A model generated the notes under the pieces. It was not told the DNA's origin. It saw nothing but the letters and a program-made list of their open reading frames with translations, and did no database searches. A stretch of 7,843 nt of DNA, taken from NCBI GenBank assembly GCA_026417845.1, contig JAOACM010000193.1, positions 1 through 7,843 of the forward strand, written 5' to 3'. Below are positions 1-5,830 of the stretch, in pieces (within the stretch, counting starts at the first letter, position 1; the number at the start of each line of letters is the position of its first letter). The translations under genes and the position numbers were made by a program. This DNA comes from Planctomycetota bacterium (GTDB lineage: Bacteria; Planctomycetota; SZUA-567; H5-PLA8; CALKMO01).

Positions 1-876
1 GCCCGCCGATGCGGAGACCTCGTCCGCAAAGGCGCGGACCTTCCCGGCCAGGGCGGCGGCGGCTTCGTCGAGCTTCGCCCCCGCCATGGCCTCGCTCTCC
101 GTAAGGTAGAACCGCGCCCGGCAGGCGCCCACCAGCTTCCGCGCCTCAAGGGCCAGCGCCTCGGCCCTGGCGCGCAATCCGTTGATCAGGGCGCCGCCGA
201 ATCTGATCTCTTCCCAGCGACCGTTCCGCAGCGCCCATCGGCATCCACCGGCCAGGGTTTCTCTGTTGATCGGGTCATAGCACATGGAATTGAAGACGAT
301 ATCGTCCCAGAACGTGTACGGCGCATCGGCGGCGGACTCGATGTGGCGCCAGCTGCGCTCCTTCGGATCGTACTCCCATGTCTGCGTCAGGCGGTGGAAG
401 GGCACGACCACCTTGCCGCGAGCCGCGTCATAGGCCGCGTTCCCCCAGAGCTCCATTCCGTGGTTATATCCGTAGTCGAGATGGGGCCTTATGACGCCCT
501 CGGTGACCTCGAATCCCGGCCCTCCATACGCCCTGGCCGGCGCCTTGCTGGGGCCGGTCACATCGCCCCAGACGCCCTCCTTGCCCGGCGGGAAGCGGTT
601 CTCCCAGCGCGACTCCTTCAGGTTCAATGTGACCTCCGAATAAGGCCCGCCCTTGCCCATGGCGCCGCCGAGCAGCAGGAACGACCGTTCCCCGGGCAGG
701 TAGACCAGCCCGACCGAGTTCCGGCCTCCGTACCCGCCGACGTCGAGCATTACCCAGGTATTGACCGGCGCGTTGGCGAGGTTTTCGGGGAGCGGCAGAT
801 CTTCCGCCCGCAGTGGACCCGCGAACGCTACGCAAAAAAGCGGGACAAAGCCCGCGATGGCGATCCATCAGTTCAT
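1..876 (-). CDS. secreted kelch-like beta-propeller protein, 3' end outside window, in-frame stop at codon 3
   Basis: The frame is open for 289 codons from just after a TGA at 870-868 to the left edge. The natural start is the ATG at 876-874, which overlaps the stop of the upstream NHL remnant as ATGA, but its third codon is TGA. Residues 4-24 after that stop form a clear signal peptide: a hydrophobic core WIAIAGF...FCVAFAG, then PLRA before ED, a likely cleavage after A24. The mature part resembles kelch/galactose-oxidase propeller blades: FLLLGG (66-71), then repeated units in which a small hydrophobic strand and a D/N-turn precede an aromatic strand (WEYDPKERSW, FWDDIVFNSMCYDP, LRNGRWEEI). 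From about residue 235 the chain becomes Ala/Glu/Arg-rich and helical, outside the propeller. It is probably an exported structural or carbohydrate-associated protein; no enzyme activity can be read from it. If the TGA is real, the first downstream in-frame ATG is at 750-748, which would lose the signal peptide. The gene may therefore be a young pseudogene, or the TGA a sequence error. Confidence 0.7.
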
Positions 877-1001
877 CGTGGCGTCCCCTTCGCGTCCTTC
901 ACGTCCTTCAGCGCCACCTTCTCCTCCGCGTGGTAGCCCAGCTTCACGCTGACGATCCGCTCGTTACCCACGTCCGCCACAAACAGCCGCCTGTCGGTCC
1001 A
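873..1001 (-). pseudogene. C-terminal remnant of an NHL-repeat protein
   Basis: About 40 residues before the TGA at 875-873 read RRLFVADVGNERIVSVKLGY followed by a charged tail. RLFVADVGNERI is a textbook NHL-repeat strand (x-L-F-V-A-D-x-G-N-x-R-I), usually one of five or six repeats in a secreted propeller of 250 residues or more. Upstream in the same frame there is no further repeat, and the regulator gene ends at 1060, so there is no room for the rest. An ATG at 1023-1021 preceded by GGAGGAAGGCG sits upstream, but it is in another frame and stops after 19 codons. The stop overlaps the start of the kelch-like gene (ATGA), as in a coupled operon of exported propeller proteins. I infer that the 5' part was deleted. 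A longer open stretch to 1091 in this frame overlaps the regulator and shows no NHL features. Confidence 0.6.
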
Positions 1002-1059
1002 TGGCCGCCGGACGCTTCCCCATCGCCTTCCTCCAGATATCTCCTTGCCTGCCGCCTCA

Positions 1060-2166
1060 TTATTTTCCCGGATCGGCCGCGGACGGGGCAAAGTCCGCCG
1101 GGACGGCGAGCCTCACCGGTATCCTTATGTGCATGGTCTGCGCGCGCGGGTCCGAACGCCGCACCTTCAGACATGTCATCGCGGCCGACGCCATCCGCGC
1201 GATGCTCCATGTGATCGCCGGCGGTGCGCAGCCTTCGCCGAACTCGGGAAGATAGGCGGAGCGGTAGTGTTCTTCCGGGGACCAGCCGACCATATCGAAG
1301 TCCCGTCCGGGAACCAAGCCGATTTCCCGGGCGGCCCTCGCCACCGCCCGCGTCATGGATTGCCACAGGGCCAGCACGGCCGTCGGACGATCGGGACGTC
1401 CCAGAATATCCCTCGCCCTGGCAAGCGCCACGTCGGCGTCGTAGAGCGGGGTATGCACGCGCAGCTCAGGCGGGATTTCGACCCCCGCCTCCTCCAAGGC
1501 GCCCACGGCGCCCGCCCACCGCTCCAGTATCTGCAGCCCCCGCTCCTCAGGCCCGATCCATCCGATCCTCCTGTGCCCGCTCTCGACGAGATGTCTTGCG
1601 GCCAGGACGCCACCGATGAATCCGTCCTGAACGACCGAATCTATCGGTACGGCCGCCTCCCTGGCATCTATGAGGACCGCCGGAAGGCCGAAGCGGCGGA
1701 ACCGCTCCAGCAGATCCCCATCCGGCTCGTCCAGTATTACCCCGAAGACCCTTGCGGACCTTATGTGCTCGGCTATCTCCTCGGCGGAACGACCCATGGT
1801 AAGGATCACAAGGAGAGGCCAGTCCCACTTTGCGGCGAGCCGTTCGAACTCGACGAGCAATACCTGATGAAAATCGTCCGTGAACTCTCTCCCGTCCATC
1901 GTCCGCGCCACATAGGCCAGCAGCCCTCCTTTGTCAGGATCGTTCGCCCTGGCCAGGACCCGGTATCCCCGGCGCGGCACGGACTCGATGAGCGATTCCT
2001 CCTCCAGCAGCTTCATTGCGCGACGGACCGTCTCCCGCGATATCCCATGCTCCTCGCTGAGATGCCTTACCGAAGGGAGGAACTCCCCCATCGGTATGCT
2101 ACCGGAAAGAATCCTTTTACGCATTGCGCTGGCGAAGTGGGAAGAATTCCGGCCGGAGCCAGCCAT
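1060..2166 (-). CDS. GntR/LacI-type hybrid transcriptional regulator
   Basis: The product is 368 residues with two parts. Residues 7-72 are a GntR-type winged helix: GEFLPSVRHLSEEHG, then the recognition helix SRETVRRAMKLLEEE, then the wing PRRGYRVL. Residues about 80-350 are a LacI/ribose-binding-like effector domain, with FGVILDEPDGDLLERF, LPAVLIDA, AARHLVESGHRRIGWIG, RPTAVLALWQS and VPGRDFDMVGW, in the places where LacI-family proteins carry their sugar-binding hinge strands. This architecture (as in AraR of Bacillus) usually senses a sugar and represses a transport or catabolic operon. The ligand cannot be read here. The open frame extends to 2310, but the added N-terminus is unlike the family. 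I chose the ATG at 2166-2164, with GGGGG 9 bases ahead. The gene ends TAA, 59 bp before the NHL remnant, which suggests it once stood at the head of that operon. A palindrome 77 bp upstream could be its own operator. Confidence 0.85.
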   Translation of the reverse strand: MAGSGRNSSHFASAMRKRILSGSIPMGEFLPSVRHLSEEHGISRETVRRAMKLLEEESLIESVPRRGYRVLARANDPDKGGLLAYVARTMDGREFTDDFHQVLLVEFERLAAKWDWPLLVILTMGRSAEEIAEHIRSARVFGVILDEPDGDLLERFRRFGLPAVLIDAREAAVPIDSVVQDGFIGGVLAARHLVESGHRRIGWIGPEERGLQILERWAGAVGALEEAGVEIPPELRVHTPLYDADVALARARDILGRPDRPTAVLALWQSMTRAVARAAREIGLVPGRDFDMVGWSPEEHYRSAYLPEFGEGCAPPAITWSIARMASAAMTCLKVRRSDPRAQTMHIRIPVRLAVPADFAPSAADPGK

Positions 2167-2242
2167 AACGGTATGCCCCCAACACGGCCAGGCTGACCTT
2201 TCTGTGACCCTAATGATTACACCGGATATCATGTTTTGTTCG

Positions 2243-2255
2243 CCGGAAATTCCGG
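2243..2255. promoter_or_regulatory. 13-bp perfect palindrome, candidate operator of the GntR/LacI regulator
   Basis: CCGGAA-A-TTCCGG is a perfect inverted repeat around a single central base, 77 bp upstream of the regulator start. It sits in an AT-richer stretch where a minus-strand promoter would be expected. GntR and LacI-type repressors bind such two-fold sites and commonly regulate themselves. A related 10-bp palindrome (TCCGGCCGGA, 2148-2157) lies just inside the gene. No confident -35/-10 pair could be placed, so the operator role is inference from symmetry and position. Confidence 0.35.
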
Positions 2256-3177
2256 TCATTGCCACTAAAATAATCGTAAGGTGCAGCAAAGCCAGGCCCG
2301 CATTGGTCAAGCGGCGCTTTTGTTAGCTCGTAATTAGTTGGCGAACCAGCAGTTGTGTTCGGTCTTTCAGCGCTGGATGCGCAGGGGGCTTTAGCTTGGG
2401 AAATGTACCATGGAATGTCCATAAATAATCTTTGGAGAAACATATTCCGTAATATCTTGCGAATCATGGGGCTGTGGCCCATTTCTGACACAAGCAGTGT
2501 CGCTGTCTGGTCCTTTATCAACTTATTGTGCTTAAGCTCCTCTTGAAACACAACATGTAGGGGAAGCCAGTACTGAGGGTCCTTCAGCCTGAATTCTCTT
2601 CCACCCAATCTTCGACACCTGACTTTCGCAAGTCCTTGATTTACAATGGGTTGCGAAGCTTGGCTCGGGCGTAGTGCCAAAGGCCTTTCCTTGCGGGCAG
2701 CGGACTTGGGCGGCCTGCAGTTATGCATCGCGACAGGGCGCGTGACCTTAGTGCGGCACCTCATGCCGCGGCATTTGGTGGCGCCCAGCTCCCATGTCGG
2801 GCGCCAAGCGTGCCCAAACTGGAACGCGGCCGCTGTCGCGGGATGCCCGCACGGGCATATGCCCCTGCGGGGGCGGCCAGTGCCGCGGTTGGGCTGCCCA
2901 CCCCTCGCAATATCCTCATCCTCTCACCCGGCTGCTTTCCTCCTCCATTCAGATCGCTCGACCATGGCCATCTTTCATCAGACACTGAGAGATCGCGCTA
3001 CTGGAGAGTAAGCGCCTGTCCCGAAACTCCCGCGGCGCGATCTGGCCCGTGCGTCCCGCTCTGGCCTTTCCGGCCTTCGGCGGAGAGCGGCCAGGCGGCA
3101 GCCGGGCGCTCCGTGTGATATATTATTCAGGGGGGGAATTGCGGGAGGCGGGTACGCATCGCCGAGGAGCGCATCTT
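2256..3177. other. gene-less divergent intergenic region with a low-GC island and inverted repeats
   Basis: This stretch separates the leftward regulator from the rightward kinase. About 2300-2640 has markedly lower G+C (about 43% over 2401-2580) than the flanking genes. A minus-strand open frame of 184 codons (2764-2210) crosses it, but it shows no motif or convincing ribosome site and its codon pattern does not match the real genes. From about 2640 the base composition rises again and short palindromes cluster at 2763-2900. At 3057-3089, CGCTCT and AGAGCG can pair around a 21-base loop. Near 3119-3126 an AT-rich TATATTAT, preceded by TGTGA, could be the -10 box of the kinase gene, without a clear -35. 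I find no tRNA, transposase or attachment site. Confidence 0.5.
2763..2900. repeat. cluster of five short inverted repeats
   Basis: Five perfect inverted repeats lie within 138 bp: ATGCCGCGGCAT (2763-2774, no loop); TGGCGCCC/GGGCGCCA (2779-2806, 12-base loop); ATGCCCG/CGGGCAT (2843-2858, 2-base centre); GCCCC/GGGGC (2861-2874, TGCG loop); TGGGC/GCCCA (2890-2900). No gene is recognised over them. They could be a structured RNA, a nucleoid or regulatory protein-binding array, or a REP-like extragenic element. High G+C raises the chance of such repeats, so the cluster is suggestive rather than proven. Confidence 0.4.
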
Positions 3178-3717
3178 GTGGCCGGAACCATCATCATACT
3201 GCGGGGCGAAACCCTGACGGGCAAGACCACCACCGCCAGGCTGCTGGCGCGCCTTCTCGAGAGGGGGGCGCACGTTGAGATAGACGCGCTGCTGGGATTC
3301 TTCCCGGACGGACAACCCGACCCGCGCCGCATCGGCGTGGTGCTCGCCTCCGCCGCCTCATGCGTCAACCATCTGCTCTCCGCCGGTTTCGACGCGGTTG
3401 TTGACTGGCAATTCTGGGAGCCCGAGCTGCTCGATCTTTTCCTTGCCGGCGTCCGGAGCCGCGATGCGGAGGTGCACCTGGTGACTCTTTCGGCATCGAG
3501 AGAGGCAAGGCGCGCGCGCCGGCCAGCCGCGGACGCAGCCAGGACGGGCATCAGATCGGATACATCCGCACGTTTCCTGGCGGACCGGGAACGACGCGGG
3601 GCCCGCATAGACACTTCGGCCCTGTCGCTCCAGGATGTGTGCGAGGCGGTGGCGGAAATCATGGACTCCAAGCGCGGGCTGATCAAGCCGCCCCGCCGCC
3701 CAGCCGAAGGAAACTGA
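3178..3717 (+). CDS. small P-loop kinase-like ATPase (AAA_33/zeta-like)
   Basis: The 179-residue product begins with strand IIILRG and a Walker A loop G10-ETLT-G15-K16-T17, followed by helix TTTARLLARLLE. A second strand HVEID (32-36) ends in an acidic residue where small-molecule kinases of this fold bind substrate. VVDW (D76) fits a Walker B or catalytic position. SASREARRARR (106-116) matches the arginine-rich lid, and GARIDTSALS (141-150) is the usual C-terminal IDTS-x-L-S element of the AAA_33 group. The length suits a stand-alone kinase domain such as chloramphenicol phosphotransferase-like or nucleotide-kinase-like proteins. The substrate is unknown. I chose GTG at 3178 because GAGGAG stands 8 bases before it and the domain starts at once; the frame also opens at an ATG at 3049 without such a site. 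No functional link to neighbours is visible. It might be a resistance-type or housekeeping kinase, and a toxin role is not supported by a neighbouring antitoxin. Confidence 0.75.
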   Translation: MAGTIIILRGETLTGKTTTARLLARLLERGAHVEIDALLGFFPDGQPDPRRIGVVLASAASCVNHLLSAGFDAVVDWQFWEPELLDLFLAGVRSRDAEVHLVTLSASREARRARRPAADAARTGIRSDTSARFLADRERRGARIDTSALSLQDVCEAVAEIMDSKRGLIKPPRRPAEGN

Positions 3718-3761
3718 GGAGCATCCCCTTCGCTCCGGGCAGGTGCATGGAGGGAACCGCG

Positions 3762-3781
3762 AAGCTCTAAGAGCTTATTAT
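3762..3781 (+). terminator. possible weak intrinsic terminator after the kinase gene
   Basis: AAGCTC-TAA-GAGCTT (3762-3776) forms a six-bp stem with a three-base loop, followed by ATTAT, 45 bp after the kinase stop codon. The stem is short and only moderately GC-rich, and the tail has few T residues, so termination would be inefficient. The 15-bp near-palindrome could instead be a protein-binding site. Confidence 0.35.
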
Positions 3782-3798
3782 CCAAAAACCTCCGCCGG
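3770..3798 (+). repeat. imperfect direct repeat, copy 1
   Basis: AGAGCTTATTATCC...AAAACCTCCGCCGG resembles AGAGCCTGTTCT...AAAACCTCCGGCG at 3884-3908, in the same orientation, 114 bp apart. Both follow a TAA/TTA trinucleotide. The pattern looks like the ends of IS5-like elements, but no transposase or inverted partner is present, so an origin as IS debris is a guess. Confidence 0.3.
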
Positions 3799-3883
3799 AC
3801 CCGGCGCTCAGCCGCGGAAGCCTTGGCCGCCGCAGGAAGTTCTGGATAGCCTCCAAATGCACAGGGGAGCCGGTTGCGTCGTT

Positions 3884-3908
3884 AGAGCCTGTTCTAAAAC
3901 CTCCGGCG
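3884..3908 (+). repeat. imperfect direct repeat, copy 2
   Basis: This is the partner of the copy at 3770-3798. It shares AGAGC, the TT core and AAAACCTCCG, with a three-base gap in the middle. It lies in the same gene-less stretch, with no coding frame attached to it. Confidence 0.3.
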
Positions 3909-4312
3909 CACAGCTTATACGCCCAGCGATCCCAACTGCATTGTGGTAGCGACGACCATCTACAGTAGCGCGCCCGAACAGGTTAATTGTTTGCCGCGCC
4001 AGTATTATTGGGGTGCACCGGCCGTGCGGTCTTACAACCCATCCAGAAACATCCCGCCGGGGAAGAAAGCCGGCCTCGATCCGTAAGCTCTGCGTCAGGG
4101 GCTGGGGGCAGGCTCTTACTCGCAACAGCGCCATTGGTCTCTGTTCGGGCGCGCCATTTGCCTGGACGTGGCAAGCGATTGCCTCCGCGGGCTGGCGGAG
4201 ATGGTCCGGACGCGATACATAGGAGGAAGCGGTCGCGGATGTCGCACGACCGGAACGCGGACGACAGCCCACGGCCGCCGCGGGGCCGGCGGCCCGATAG
4301 AGGAATGCCGGG

Positions 4313-5518
4313 ATGCAGACGGAAATGCCCTTCCTTACGGCGGACATCCCGCCGATAGAATGCGAAGTCAGGTCGAGGATAGAGGACTTCGAGGTCGAAG
4401 AAATACCGGCTTATGAGCCTTGCGGAGAAGGGACGCACACGTACCTGTGGATCGAAAAGCGGGGGGTCTCCACGCTGGATGTGGCGCGGAAGCTTTCGCG
4501 CCTTCTGGCGCGGAATGAAAACGATATCGGATACGCCGGGATGAAGGATGCCCGCGGCATAACGCGGCAGTATCTGTCCGTCGAGCATTGTCCAGAGGAA
4601 AAGCTGCGCGGTCTGGAGATTCCCGGTGTCAGGATACTTTCTATCGGGAGGCATCGCAACAAACTCAAGATGGGACACCTCAAAGGCAACCGCTTCCGGG
4701 CGCTGCTGAGGGGGGCAGCCCCGGAAGCGATCGGGAACTGCCGGCGCATCCTGGATATACTCGCGCGCCGCGGCGTCCCGAACTTCTTCGGGCCGCAGCG
4801 GTTCGGCCGCCGGGGCGATACCGCCCGGGTCGGGATCGCCCTGCTGAGACAGGCTCCCGCGGAAGCCGCCGCCATACTCTTCGGGCTTCCGTCGGAGGGA
4901 GACAGCCCGGCGGAGCGGGCTTCGCGGGAAGCGTTCGACAGAGGCGATCTCCGGACTGCGCTCAACCTGCGGCCCGGAGACGGTTCCGGCCTGGCTGGCG
5001 TCCTCGAGGCGGCCGCCAGAGGCATGCCGTGGGACAGAGCGATGCGACGCCTCCCGAAACGTCTGTGGCTGCTGTATCTGAACGCAGCCCAGTCCGAGAT
5101 GTTCAACCGCGTGCTGGCCGCGCGGACAGGTTGGCTGGACTCGCTCCTCCCGGGCGATATCGCCTTCCTGCATACCAGTGGAGCTGTCTTCAGGATCAAG
5201 GACCCATCCAGCGAGAGACTCCGTCTGGAGGCGCTGGAGATCAGCCCGACCGGGCCGCTGTTCGGCGCCAGGATGCTCCAGCCGGAAGGGAAGCCGGGAG
5301 AGATCGAAAGTTCCATACTCGCGGAATACGGTCTGACGGAAGACAATTTCCTGGGCCGGTGGTCCAGGCATTTGCCGGGAGAGCGACGCCCTTTGCGGGT
5401 GCCGCTTTCAGATCCGGACGCGAGGGTCACTCCGGAGGGAATCGAGGTGCGCTTCGCCCTGCCTCCAGGATCGTACGCCACTTCCGTCCTCAGGGAATTG
5501 GCCAAAAAGGAGACGTAG
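4313..5518 (+). CDS. truD: tRNA pseudouridine(13) synthase TruD
   Basis: TruD converts uridine 13 of certain tRNAs (tRNA-Glu in E. coli) to pseudouridine in the cytoplasm. The 401-residue protein has the family landmarks in order: an N-terminal strand EDFEVEEIP (24-32); THTYLWIEKRGVST (41-54); the catalytic signature GYAGMKDARGITRQYLSV (73-90) with the nucleophile D79; GHLKGNRFRALLRG (121-134); the PNFFGPQRFGRRGDT element (156-170) that opens the TRUD insertion domain; and the C-terminal strand-helix LPPGSYATSVLREL (383-396), which completes the active site. Length and order match bacterial TruD, though the insertion domain (about 156-330) is Ala/Arg-rich. The start is well fixed: ATG 4313 follows GAGGA by 8 bases, and an in-frame TAG lies at 4298-4300. 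A second ATG at 4325 is possible. It reads alone, with a 312-bp gap before the helicase, and nothing is broken. Confidence 0.95.
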   Translation: MQTEMPFLTADIPPIECEVRSRIEDFEVEEIPAYEPCGEGTHTYLWIEKRGVSTLDVARKLSRLLARNENDIGYAGMKDARGITRQYLSVEHCPEEKLRGLEIPGVRILSIGRHRNKLKMGHLKGNRFRALLRGAAPEAIGNCRRILDILARRGVPNFFGPQRFGRRGDTARVGIALLRQAPAEAAAILFGLPSEGDSPAERASREAFDRGDLRTALNLRPGDGSGLAGVLEAAARGMPWDRAMRRLPKRLWLLYLNAAQSEMFNRVLAARTGWLDSLLPGDIAFLHTSGAVFRIKDPSSERLRLEALEISPTGPLFGARMLQPEGKPGEIESSILAEYGLTEDNFLGRWSRHLPGERRPLRVPLSDPDARVTPEGIEVRFALPPGSYATSVLRELAKKET

Positions 5519-5540
5519 CCCGACCGGGGTGGGACCGGCC

Positions 5541-5570
5541 CGGGGAGCGGCCTCCCGACGGTCGTCTTTC
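5541..5570 (+). terminator. possible weak terminator after truD
   Basis: GGGAG (5543-5547) pairs with CTCCC (5552-5556) around CGGC, starting 24 bp after the truD stop. A short CTTTC lies about ten bases further on. The T-run is poor and not adjacent to the stem, so this is a weak candidate only. Confidence 0.22.
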
Positions 5571-5592
5571 CGGTAACGAAGGAGATGGCGGA

Positions 5593-5767
5593 GGGGCGTC
5601 AGAAGCTCGCGGTTCCACCCGGCGGGTGGCAGGGGACCTTCCCCGTTGCGGTATCGGGGACTGATATGCCCTCCAGAACCTCCATGCGGGAAGGGAGGCA
5701 GCATCGAATCTGAAGCTTCGCGCCCGAAGTTTCCTGTCGCCGCGAAGCGTACCGCTCTGCGACCTCC
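5593..5767 (-). ncRNA. T-box-riboswitch-like element, orphan and antisense to truD (tentative)
   Basis: On the minus strand, 5620-5608 reads GGGTGGAACCGCG, an exact match to the T-box core GGGTGGNACCGCG that binds the tRNA acceptor end. The following bases allow the expected antiterminator fold: GGG/CCC, the seven-base bulge TGGAACC, then GCG/CGC closing at 5593. Upstream, CCCCG/CGGGG (5659-5641) could be Stem III. A larger stem-loop (5767-5694) could be a short Stem I, with GGAGG...GCAG paired to CTGCCTCC and an inner GCTTCGCG/CGCGAAGC. In its 3' internal loop CAGATTCGATG, TTC (Phe) stands about where a specifier codon would. Against it: the AGUA box reads GGTA, the apical tRNA-elbow loops are not evident, there is no terminator, and no synthetase or amino-acid gene follows, only truD on the other strand. 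It may be a relic or a chance match. Confidence 0.28.
5694..5767. repeat. strong imperfect stem-loop in the truD-helicase gap
   Basis: An outer helix (GGAGGCAG at 5694-5701 with CTG at 5757-5759 and CCTCC at 5763-5767, three bases bulged) encloses an inner perfect 8-bp helix, GCTTCGCG (5715-5722) with CGCGAAGC (5741-5748), over an 18-base loop. The structure exists on both strands, so it could act as leader RNA of the helicase gene on the plus strand or as part of the T-box-like element on the minus strand. Confidence 0.4.
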
Positions 5768-5830
5768 ACTTCGCGGCGGAGAATTTCCGGGCAGGCTGCT
5801 TCCCCAGTCGAACGATTAGCGAGGAGCCAT

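Larger units (their letters stand above)
3718..4312. other. gene-less stretch between the kinase and truD
   Basis: About 595 bp without a recognisable gene. Open frames on both strands (minus 4347-3808, plus 3987-4358) are rich in Arg, Pro and Ser and show no domain. The stretch holds a possible terminator at 3762-3781 and a pair of imperfect direct repeats at 3770 and 3884. An AGGAGGA at 4221-4227 stands ahead of a 39-codon reading frame (4239-4358) that overlaps the truD start. No clear promoter for truD could be placed. Confidence 0.45.

Noticed and set aside
464..868. ATG at 868 in another frame as true start of the kelch gene (TGATG overlap)
   Set aside because: It encodes an Arg-rich chain with no signal peptide or propeller features. 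The downstream protein signal is in the other frame.
1045..2196. 383-codon plus-strand frame over the regulator
   Set aside because: Rich in Pro, Arg and His, with no domain; an antisense shadow of the GntR/LacI gene.
2167..2310. N-terminal extension of the regulator to an upstream ATG
   Set aside because: The added 48 residues are unlike GntR N-termini and cover the palindrome. The ATG at 2166 gives a normal-length wing-helix start.
2285..2345. Integron attC-like site (CTAACAAAAGCGCC on the minus strand, TCAAGCGGCGC...GTTAGCT on the plus)
   Set aside because: Core sites do not fit RYYYAAC/GTTRRRY, no matching second half is found at attC distance, and there is no integrase.
2210..2764. 184-codon minus-strand open frame across the intergenic region
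   Set aside because: No domain, no clear ribosome site, and it crosses both the low-GC and GC-rich parts without a steady codon pattern. It also overlaps the candidate operator.
3718..3736. GGAGC/GCTCC hairpin directly after the kinase stop as terminator
   Set aside because: Five-bp stem with a nine-base loop and no T-run after it.
3123..3785. 220-codon minus-strand frame over the kinase
   Set aside because: Its Ser/Arg/Pro-rich composition is that of an antisense shadow in GC-rich DNA. The plus frame has clear kinase motifs.
3983..5371. 462-codon minus-strand and 358-codon plus-strand frames over truD
   Set aside because: Both are shadows of the strongly supported truD frame.
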